From contig JAEWVM010000117.1 in NCBI GenBank assembly GCA_023396615.1, forward strand, positions 1 through 15,242: DNA of 15,242 nucleotides, written 5' to 3'. The notes beneath the pieces are model-generated. The model was not told the DNA's origin. It worked only from the letters and a program-made list of their open reading frames with translations, and searched no databases. Each line of letters opens with the position of its first letter. Position 1 is the stretch's first letter. This document shows, piece by piece, positions 6,660 to 12,838 of the stretch. The translations under genes were made by a program, and so were the position numbers. The stretch is from Spirochaetota bacterium (GTDB lineage: Bacteria; Spirochaetota; UBA4802; JAFGJZ01).

Positions 6660-6686
6660 TCAAGTTTAGCCCTTTTTTTCCGATAA
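6660..6686 (+). promoter_or_regulatory. Putative sigma-28 (FliA) promoter of fliS
   Basis: TCAAGTTT (6660-6667), an exact 11-base spacer and TCCGATAA (6679-6686) match 14 of 16 positions of the FliA consensus. The predicted start near 6693 gives a leader of about 35 bases to ATG 6728. Confidence 0.8.
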
Positions 6687-6727
6687 TTAGGAAGCATAAA
6701 CTTTTCGCGCAAAACGGGGGATTTCTC

Positions 6728-7156
6728 ATGGCGGCAGTCAATAATCCGTACAATCAGTACAAACAGACTCAAATTTCAACAGCAAGTCAGGGTCATCTGA
6801 TTGTAATGCTTTATGACGGAATGATCAAATTTCTCAATATCGCCATTGAAAACATGAATCCCAAATCCTATGATGTTGTAAATACAAACATACTTAAAAC
6901 CCAGGATATAATTTCAGAACTCATGGTTTCTCTCAACACCGAAGAAGGCGGACAAATTGCCCAGAATCTATTAAGCCTGTATGTTTATTTTAAAAAACGT
7001 CTTCTTGAAGCCAATATTCAGAAAAAAGCGGAAATACTTCAGGAAGTTTTAAAGATGATAACGGAATTAAGATCAGCATGGGCCGAAATAGCCTCAAAAG
7101 AAACCAAAAACGACTCATATTCTCATCAGAAGAGTTCATTTACAGTTGAGGGCTGA
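6728..7156 (+). CDS. fliS: Flagellar export chaperone FliS
   Basis: FliS binds the C-terminus of flagellin in the cytoplasm, stops premature assembly and delivers it for export. The 142-aa helical protein has the family opening NPYNQYKQTQISTASQGHLIVMLYDG (residues 5-30) and the four-helix core through LRSAWAEI. The start is ATG 6728, preceded by GGGGG. An in-frame ATG at 6653 lies upstream of the sigma-28-type promoter (6660-6686) and would not be in that transcript. fliD and flagellin genes, common neighbours, are absent. The next gene overlaps its 3' end by 11 bases. Confidence 0.93.
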   Translation: MAAVNNPYNQYKQTQISTASQGHLIVMLYDGMIKFLNIAIENMNPKSYDVVNTNILKTQDIISELMVSLNTEEGGQIAQNLLSLYVYFKKRLLEANIQKKAEILQEVLKMITELRSAWAEIASKETKNDSYSHQKSSFTVEG

Positions 7157-7604
7157 TTTAAAATACAGAGTCAGTCTTTATATTTCACGTTTGAGACTGA
7201 AGCTTTCCATCACAGAAAAAATCGAATCTAACGCAAGGCAGATACTTCTCTCTATCAAAAGCGGAGACTACCAAAAAGCCGATGATATCCTTGAAGAAAA
7301 CAGTCATTTGATATCGGAATCATGTACTGAAGACTATGAATGCAGAGTGATTTTAGAAAAAATATGCTCAATACTTTGCGTAAAAGATCATTATTTTCTT
7401 AATAATCTCTCTTTGGTCGGACCATCGGGTTTAGAGATTGAAAAACTAAACCATGAAATATTAATAAAAAGCGAATCAAGCCGTAAAATCATGAACGAAA
7501 TAATAGAGTTTTACGAAAAAGAGCAGAATAACCTTAAAAAAAACTACAAAGAAATCGCATCGCTTATTAAAATGAATTCTCTTCTTAAATTTCCGCCGGA
7601 GTGA
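7146..7604 (+). CDS. Hypothetical helical protein after fliS (FliT/FlgN-like position)
   Basis: This 152-aa protein is not matched to a family with confidence. It is almost entirely helical and charged, with no signal peptide or membrane segment, and ends in a long coiled-coil-type helix (MNEIIEFYEKEQNNLKKNYKEI). Three cysteines cluster around residues 60-77. Its place directly behind fliS, overlapping it by 11 bases, is the position of FliT or another small export chaperone in many flagellar operons, and size and helicity fit; that is inference from context. The start is uncertain: TTG 7146 has a weak AGAAGAG upstream, and a TTG at 7191 is another choice. Its 3' end overlaps the convergent gene by 20 bases, with no terminator visible. 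Confidence 0.72.
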   Translation: MRADLKYRVSLYISRLRLKLSITEKIESNARQILLSIKSGDYQKADDILEENSHLISESCTEDYECRVILEKICSILCVKDHYFLNNLSLVGPSGLEIEKLNHEILIKSESSRKIMNEIIEFYEKEQNNLKKNYKEIASLIKMNSLLKFPPE

Positions 7605-8418
7605 ACTTCTTCATCATTTCGCTTTTTCTCTTCTTCATAAGTTCATAGTCTAAAATAATCCGCTTTTTTGAAAAATCCTTAACTAAACGCTGATAGCTTT
7701 CAGATGCGAAATATTTTTTTACAACCTTTGATACGGGATAAACCTGGGGAGAAGGTTTATAAATTATTTTTTCACCGGTTTCAGCGTCCAGAACAGCTCC
7801 GCACGAATACGCCCATGCAGTATTGAACAATCCGTCTCTTTTCAAGTCACGCCTGACAGAACGGATAAGTCCTTCGTTTTCAGGATTAATAAATTTAAAA
7901 CGTGACGAATACATAAGAGCAAGATGCAGATGATCCGGAATATTCATGTAGCCGTCTTCAATGATAAAAGAAGCTGAAATAAGCATCAGACGGATGAGCG
8001 GATGAAGAATTCCGAGTCCGGAATTGCTCTGTCCCGGAAGAAGCTTTCTTGAAACAATATGAGAGCGCGGATTTGATGCCGAGAGCCATTCAATATTCAG
8101 AAAATTGCATCTGTCTGTAAACGGATCAGGCAGTAAAATCGCAGAAGAAGAAATCCTCAGATCGATCAGAATATCAGTACCGCTGTAAAGTTCAAGGCGA
8201 TCCAGCAGATTTTCATCGCGGTATATCCGGAAATTGAAATCAGAAAATCCCGACTGAGAAAGAGTCTGAAGAACACCGGACTTCTCAAAAAGTCTTTCAA
8301 CATCACTGCGCGAAAAATTTGACGTAAAGAAATCGGATTTTTTAGAATCCGAGAACAGATCCGCATCAATCGAAATTTTCGCGGCAATATCACCGAAAAT
8401 CTTTCTGAAAAATCCCAA
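7585..8418 (-). CDS. Conserved-looking protein of unknown function, 277 aa, behind prfB
   Basis: No catalytic family is recognised. The protein appears soluble. A middle block LNIEWLSASNP (107-117), LLPGQSNSGLG (126-136), then PDHLHLALMYSSRFKF (161-176) with NPENEGLIRSVRRDL looks like conserved motifs. From memory, similar blocks (LPGQ...GLG, then a His-x-His-x-Ala helix) occur in unannotated proteins of other phyla; I cannot confirm this. The C-terminus is strongly basic (KKRKSEMMKK). The start is TTG 8418 with GTGAGG four bases upstream, within the prfB stop region; the gap to prfB is 6 bases, so it is co-transcribed and probably coupled to prfB. Confidence 0.75.
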   Translation of the reverse strand: MGFFRKIFGDIAAKISIDADLFSDSKKSDFFTSNFSRSDVERLFEKSGVLQTLSQSGFSDFNFRIYRDENLLDRLELYSGTDILIDLRISSSAILLPDPFTDRCNFLNIEWLSASNPRSHIVSRKLLPGQSNSGLGILHPLIRLMLISASFIIEDGYMNIPDHLHLALMYSSRFKFINPENEGLIRSVRRDLKRDGLFNTAWAYSCGAVLDAETGEKIIYKPSPQVYPVSKVVKKYFASESYQRLVKDFSKKRIILDYELMKKRKSEMMKKFTPAEI

Positions 8419-8424
8419 AATGCC

Positions 8425-9546
8425 TCACTTTTTGCTGACAGCCTTCAGATATGCATAGATGAAACGCGATATATCTCCGTCCATAACATGATCCACACTT
8501 CCGGTTTCCTCACCGGTACGGTGATCCTTAACCATCGTATACGGCTGAAAAACATATGAACGTATCTGACTTCCCCAGCTTATATCCTTTTTTTCACCTG
8601 AAATCGCTTCGAGTTCCTTCTCTTTAAGTTTTCGTTCTCTCTCATAAAGTTTAGCCTGAAGCATTTTCATCGCAGTAGCCTTATTCTTATGCTGACTTCT
8701 TTCGTTCTGACATGCCGCAACGATATTGGTCGGGATATGCGTTATTCTTACTGCCGAATCGGTAGTGTTAACATGCTGACCTCCCGCTCCGGAGGAACGG
8801 TATGTATCAATTCGAAGATCACTTTCATTGATTTCGATTTCTGTATTATCATCAATTTCCGGAACAACTTCAACGGAAGCGAAAGATGTATGTCTGCGCT
8901 TATTCGCATCAAACGGAGAAATTCTTACAAGGCGGTGAACTCCCATCTCCGATTTTAAAAAACCGTAGGCATATTCGCCTTTAATTAAAACAGTTGCACC
9001 CTTTATTCCGGCTTCCTCGCCGGCCATATACTCCATCACATCGGAAGAAAAGCCCTGCTCTTCAGCCCACCTCAAATACATACGCAAAAGCATGTTTGCC
9101 CAGTCCTGAGACTCGGTTCCGCCTGCTCCGGCATGAACGCTTATAAATGCATTTTTTGTATCATCCTTATCGGAAAGAAGCTCGCGTGTTTCTAGCTCTT
9201 CATAAGTTTTTAGAGAAAGCGGATAATTTGAACTAATATCCGAGAGAAGATTTTCATCTCCTTCTTCTGCGGCCATATCTATCAGATCCTGAACATCGTT
9301 GAGTTCAGTAAGCAGTTTTTCCCACGGCTCAATTTTCTTTTTAAGCTGACTGATTACCTGATTGGACTCTGCAGCCTTTTCCTGATCATTCCAGAATTCA
9401 GGCATGAAAGTAGCAGCTTCAAGTTCTGCAAGACGTTTCTTATCGTCTTCAACCTTAAGTGAGCGGAAAAGCTCAAGAGCATTTTTTCTTAATGTTTCAT
9501 AACTGCGTTTAAGTTCTTTAACATCTATATCCAAGGCATACCTCAT
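8425..9546 (-). CDS. prfB: Peptide chain release factor 2 (RF2)
   Basis: RF2 reads UGA and UAA and triggers peptide release on the ribosome. The codon-recognition motif is SPF (residues 210-212, in VRISPFDANKRRH), which separates RF2 from RF1. The catalytic GGQ lies at 255-257 in SSGAGGQHVNTTDSAVR. The length (373 aa) fits the family. The whole gene is in one frame: the usual programmed +1 frameshift near codon 26, with its in-frame TGA, is absent, so the RF2 autoregulatory loop is missing. The start is uncertain. ATG 9546 has no Shine-Dalgarno sequence; a TTG four codons later (9534) has GAGG six bases upstream and gives the family-like opening LDIDVKEL. A hairpin separates it from the SPL-like gene. 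Confidence 0.95.
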   Translation of the reverse strand: MRYALDIDVKELKRSYETLRKNALELFRSLKVEDDKKRLAELEAATFMPEFWNDQEKAAESNQVISQLKKKIEPWEKLLTELNDVQDLIDMAAEEGDENLLSDISSNYPLSLKTYEELETRELLSDKDDTKNAFISVHAGAGGTESQDWANMLLRMYLRWAEEQGFSSDVMEYMAGEEAGIKGATVLIKGEYAYGFLKSEMGVHRLVRISPFDANKRRHTSFASVEVVPEIDDNTEIEINESDLRIDTYRSSGAGGQHVNTTDSAVRITHIPTNIVAACQNERSQHKNKATAMKMLQAKLYERERKLKEKELEAISGEKKDISWGSQIRSYVFQPYTMVKDHRTGEETGSVDHVMDGDISRFIYAYLKAVSKK

Positions 9547-9562
9547 TGATTTTTCGTGATTA

Positions 9563-9581
9563 AAGTCCGAATTGCGGACTT
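9563..9581 (-). terminator. Hairpin between the SPL-like gene and prfB
   Basis: A perfect 7-bp stem AAGTCCG / CGGACTT with a 5-base loop overlaps the SPL-like stop codon and is followed on the minus strand by a short TTTAAT. It could be a weak terminator or an attenuator setting how much read-through reaches prfB. Confidence 0.42.
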
Positions 9582-10713
9582 AATGCTCAAAAAAGCGCTG
9601 CCTCATGGCAAGCGAAAAATCCTTTTCAAGATCTTCCGAAACCGAATAATCCTTATCATAAACATCACGCCACATGTCATCCGATTCCATACACATGTAC
9701 GTATAAACATCACCTATCGTATCTTTTATCATTTTATTGAACCCGGCATAGACATCCCTGCGAAGCTGATGAGGATACCTGAATTTGCCGTCACGTGAAG
9801 ATACAAGTTCTCCAAGTGTTATCATTTCATTCGGATGATTTTTTCTGATGACGTCCTTGAATGACGGTGAATATCTGAAACAGCCCATTGATATCCAAGC
9901 AATCTTTGAAGAATCTATTTCATTTGAAATCATCGAAAGAACTTCCGAGTATTTGCCGGACCAGTCCGGCGAATAAATTATCGGATCAAAATGAAATGCA
10001 GTAAGGAATCCCGAATCAACTGCGCGCTTTGCGGTAAGAATCCGCTCTTTTACGCTGACTGCCCCGAGTTCGTATTTTTCGGCATTTTCAATGCTGTTCA
10101 AAGAAAAACCCACAACACTCTTCCCTTTGTTTTTTATCCCCAACAGATGATCGATATTATCCGTCTTGGTTTTCAGTTCTATCATCACACCATCGCATTC
10201 AGCTGCTCTCTCTACAAGAAGCCTTCCTATCATTGAAATATCATCAAGCATCAATGAGTCGGTATATTCACCAGTACCTATTCTATAGACAGTATTTTTG
10301 TCGCGATGGTTGAGAAAATTTTCAAATTCGACAAGTATATCTTCAATATTACTGAAAACCAGAATACCGAATGAATTAAGATATGACTGAAGGTAGCAAT
10401 ATGCGCAGTTATAAAAACATCCGAATCCTGTATTGACCAGACGGTAATTACAGCAGATCATTCTTGGAGTTTTCGGGCATACCTGAAAAAAACGGCCTTT
10501 AAACTCTTTCAGCACTACAACTTCCTTTGAGTCATAATGTTTTTTAAGAGCGGCTATAATCGAAGAAAGCTCATCCTCTGTTGAATAGGGAATCTTTTCG
10601 CATGAATTCAGGGAGAGAAAGCGTTTAACCACCGGACGGTCGGAATCTTTTCTATCATAAACGATACATAAAACTCTATTTTTACGAAGCATGTATTCAA
10701 ATAAAATATCCAT
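9580..10713 (-). CDS. Radical SAM protein of the spore photoproduct lyase-like family
   Basis: The 377-aa protein has the SPL-type radical SAM motif CFYNCAYC (Cys99, Cys103, Cys106) followed by YLQSY, which binds the 4Fe-4S cluster that cleaves SAM. Later blocks VVGFSLNS, FLTAFHFDPII, ISMGCFRYSPSFKDVIRKNHP and KFRYPHQLRRDVY agree with SplB-family architecture. True SPL needs a Cys (Cys141 in B. subtilis) that gives back a hydrogen atom in thymine-dimer repair. The matching region here reads TGEYTDS (147-153) with no Cys nearby, so repair of spore photoproduct is not supported and another radical reaction is likely. No sporulation gene is visible. There is no Shine-Dalgarno sequence; the promoter at 10720-10747 would start the mRNA at the ATG itself. 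Confidence 0.85.
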   Translation of the reverse strand: MDILFEYMLRKNRVLCIVYDRKDSDRPVVKRFLSLNSCEKIPYSTEDELSSIIAALKKHYDSKEVVVLKEFKGRFFQVCPKTPRMICCNYRLVNTGFGCFYNCAYCYLQSYLNSFGILVFSNIEDILVEFENFLNHRDKNTVYRIGTGEYTDSLMLDDISMIGRLLVERAAECDGVMIELKTKTDNIDHLLGIKNKGKSVVGFSLNSIENAEKYELGAVSVKERILTAKRAVDSGFLTAFHFDPIIYSPDWSGKYSEVLSMISNEIDSSKIAWISMGCFRYSPSFKDVIRKNHPNEMITLGELVSSRDGKFRYPHQLRRDVYAGFNKMIKDTIGDVYTYMCMESDDMWRDVYDKDYSVSEDLEKDFSLAMRQRFFEH

Positions 10714-10719
10714 AAGCTG

Positions 10720-10747
10720 AATATAAAAAATGACGTTCCAGTGGCAA
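10720..10747 (-). promoter_or_regulatory. Sigma-70-type promoter placing transcription start at the ATG of the SPL-like gene
   Basis: On the minus strand TTGCCA (10747-10742), a 16-base spacer and TATATT (10725-10720); both boxes match 5 of 6. Six bases separate the -10 from ATG 10713, so the mRNA would be leaderless. Confidence 0.6.
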
Positions 10748-10847
10748 CAAATAAAACCCGTGAAATCGAAACAAAAGCATTCTATATTAAAATTTTATTT
10801 ATCATCTTTCAGAATTCTCTCATTTCAGAAGAATAAGTAATTAAAAT

Positions 10848-10878
10848 AAAAAAAAGATGCTCCCGGCATCTTTTTTTT
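10848..10878 (-). terminator. Strong intrinsic terminator of the 173-aa gene
   Basis: GATGC / GCATC with loop TCCCG is flanked by eight A and eight T residues, extending the stem to 13 bp. It begins 22 bases past the stop of the minus-strand gene at 10900. It is symmetrical, so it may also work on the plus strand. Confidence 0.9.
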
Positions 10879-10899
10879 ATTTTAGAATTTACTATCAAT

Positions 10900-11421
10900 T
10901 TATGCCAAAGCTGCAGCTTTATTCTCACCGAAAGAATTATACCATATCATTTCTTCAGGAGTAAAGTTATCCATTATACCCATATTGAGATAATAATCCT
11001 TTAAAATCTTGAGGTGAAGAATCTCGCTTTCTTCTTCAGTATATTTTTCAGATCCTGAAGTTATAATCTCGGAACCATACGACTCAACCCATTCGAAGAA
11101 TTCCGCTTTCTGATCAGAAAAAACACGGTAAGATGACATGATATCAAATTTTACGGTGTCACACACGCTTGCAAACTCTTCATCCGAATACTTTACGGCA
11201 TCAGCTCCAAGCTCAGTCTGGAAAAAGTCACCCCATGTTACAACGTCAGGATAAACTCCGTATTTAACAAATAATGCTTCCGGTGTTCCTTCTGTCAGAT
11301 ATTTTCTTGAAACATTTCTGTCAATAAATGACTTCAACTCTATAAGCTCATTGACCTTTCTCATTGACAGTTTACCCTGATTCACGAAAGGCAGTATTGC
11401 ACTGTTCAAAATTCTTTCCAT
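10900..11421 (-). CDS. Hypothetical protein, 173 aa, single-gene unit
   Basis: Not recognised. It is a soluble acidic protein, mostly helical, rich in Glu and aromatic residues (WGDFFQTELG, FFEWVESYG, EEMIWYNSFGENK), with one Cys and no signal peptide. The start is ATG 11421, with GGAG six bases upstream; a GTG at 11433 is in frame but would put that Shine-Dalgarno sequence inside the coding region. It ends in Ala residues (AAALA) just before a strong terminator. It is transcribed alone, divergently from the CNB regulator, across a 196-base region holding an inverted repeat (11479-11502), so it may be a target of that regulator; this is inference from position. Confidence 0.75.
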   Translation of the reverse strand: MERILNSAILPFVNQGKLSMRKVNELIELKSFIDRNVSRKYLTEGTPEALFVKYGVYPDVVTWGDFFQTELGADAVKYSDEEFASVCDTVKFDIMSSYRVFSDQKAEFFEWVESYGSEIITSGSEKYTEEESEILHLKILKDYYLNMGIMDNFTPEEMIWYNSFGENKAAALA

Positions 11422-11478
11422 TTCAGTCTCCACGCAGATAAATTATGCCGATTAAGGCTTATAACCGCTCTTTTATTA

Positions 11479-11502
11479 AAAATCGGAACATTCGCCGATT
11501 TT
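11479..11502. promoter_or_regulatory. Inverted repeat (candidate operator) between divergent genes
   Basis: AAAATCGG, 8 bases, CCGATTTT: a perfect 8-bp dyad 58 bases upstream of the 173-aa gene and 116 bases upstream of the CNB regulator. A further CCGATT lies at 11448-11453. It could be an operator for the CNB protein, or simply overlapping sigma-28-like -10 boxes, since each arm resembles GCCGATAA. No gene ends here, so a terminator role makes little sense. Confidence 0.45.
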
Positions 11503-11548
11503 GATTAATTTTTTTCACATTAATTACGCTTCAAATATTAAATTGCTT

Positions 11549-11575
11549 GAAAAATCTTTTGGATGAGTCCGATAA
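11549..11575 (+). promoter_or_regulatory. Possible sigma-28-type promoter of the CNB regulator
   Basis: GAAAAATC (11549-11556), 11 bases and TCCGATAA (11568-11575). The -10 is identical to that of fliS (7 of 8 to consensus); the -35 matches only 4 of 8. A start near 11582 would give a leader of about 36 bases. Confidence 0.5.
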
Positions 11576-11617
11576 TCAAACGTACGTATTTCGGCGTTTT
11601 GCCTATATTGGTGACAG

Positions 11618-12838
11618 ATGAGTGCTGGTCAGTTTAAAGTAGAAAATTACATGGCTAATTCCTTCGTTACTGTCGAAGGAAAGAAAAATTCTGAAAATTT
11701 CTTCATCGTTTTAAGGGGTCAGGTTAAAATCAGCACTGACAACCCTTCTCTTACGGATGAAGCTTCATCTTTTCTCGGTCCCGGGGATTTTTTCGGGGTA
11801 ATTTCATGTATGAGCGGTCATGCAAGAACCGAAACAGCTATTGCTGTTTCTCCTCTTTCTGCAATTTCCGTAAGACGTGAACAGTTCGGCGAGTTGATTC
11901 AGAAAAACCCTGCAGTAGCCATGAAAATTATCCGTTTTTTCAGCAGAAAGCTCAGAGAATATGATCTTTCTATCACCCAACTGACGCTGAAAAACTCCGC
12001 CGACGAAACTCCTGAACATCTTTATAAAATCGGTGAGTATTATTTAAGTAAAAGAATTTTCAACCATGCTGTATATGCTTTTCAGCGCTATCTTGTTTAT
12101 TGTCCGGGCGGACCGAATTCAGAAAACGCAATCAACCGCCTGAAACAGCTTAAATCACCGCTCAAGGCGCCTAATCAGGACGAAAACAATAAGCTTACAC
12201 GCACGTACAAAGATAATCAGATGATTTTCTGCGAGAATGAATACGGTCACGAATTATATATTATCCAAGCCGGTCAGGTAAAAATTACTAAAATAGTTCA
12301 TGAAGAAATTCTTCTGGCAGTTCTAAAACCAGGCGACATTTTCGGTGAAATGGCAATACTTGAAAACAGGCCGAGAAGCGCATCCGCAATCAGTTTCGGT
12401 GAAGTCACTTTAATGGCTGTAAACAAGTCAAACTTTGAAACAATGGTGCAGGCTCAGCCTCAGCTTGCGACTAAACTGATCACCCTTCTTTCCGAAAGAA
12501 TATGGACGGCATACCGTCAGCTTGAAAACCTGACAATAAACGATGTAATCGGACGTGCTTACGACACTCTTCTGCTTCAAATTGAAAAACAGAAAATTCT
12601 CATAAGACCAAAACAGTCGCACAACTTTCAGTTCGGGGTTGATGAACTTATGAAAATGATAGGTATCCCGAAAGAAAAATCAAATGCAATGCTTGCACAG
12701 CTTTTTGACGGAAAATTAATTACCATTGACGAAGGGAAAATAATATGTACAGATATTTCCGAGCTTGAAAAAGTTTCCCAGTTCTACAGAAAAAAATCCC
12801 TCATGGAAAAGAAACGTGAAGCATCGAAAAATAATTAA
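11618..12838 (+). CDS. Regulator with two cyclic-nucleotide-binding domains and a C-terminal DNA-binding-like region
   Basis: A 406-aa cytoplasmic protein of Crp/Fnr type with an unusual layout. Residues about 5-118 form a first CNB domain whose phosphate cassette is degenerate (FFGVISCMSGHARTETA, 58-74: Val replaces the ribose-binding Glu). Residues about 133-180 look like a TPR-type helical hairpin (EHLYKIGEYYLSKRIFNHAVYAFQRYL). Residues about 198-305 form a second CNB domain with an intact cassette FGEMAILENRPRSASA (242-257; Glu244, Arg253), so it should bind cAMP or cGMP. The C-terminal 100 residues hold a winged-helix-like unit (FGVDELMKMIGIPKEKSNAMLAQL, then a wing ITIDEGKIICTD). Likely a transcription factor sensing a cyclic nucleotide through domain two. 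Start ATG 11618 has GGTG upstream. The AsmA gene overlaps its end. Confidence 0.88.
   Translation: MSAGQFKVENYMANSFVTVEGKKNSENFFIVLRGQVKISTDNPSLTDEASSFLGPGDFFGVISCMSGHARTETAIAVSPLSAISVRREQFGELIQKNPAVAMKIIRFFSRKLREYDLSITQLTLKNSADETPEHLYKIGEYYLSKRIFNHAVYAFQRYLVYCPGGPNSENAINRLKQLKSPLKAPNQDENNKLTRTYKDNQMIFCENEYGHELYIIQAGQVKITKIVHEEILLAVLKPGDIFGEMAILENRPRSASAISFGEVTLMAVNKSNFETMVQAQPQLATKLITLLSERIWTAYRQLENLTINDVIGRAYDTLLLQIEKQKILIRPKQSHNFQFGVDELMKMIGIPKEKSNAMLAQLFDGKLITIDEGKIICTDISELEKVSQFYRKKSLMEKKREASKNN

Noticed and set aside
6653..6727. N-terminal extension of FliS from ATG 6653
   Set aside because: The extension contains the sigma-28-type promoter, has no ribosome binding site, and the family opening NPYNQYK fits a start at 6728.
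10714..10847. Hidden small gene or riboswitch between the SPL-like gene and the 173-aa gene terminator
   Set aside because: Only AT-rich sequence with the SPL-like promoter; no ORF with a ribosome binding site and no extended stem structure found by eye.
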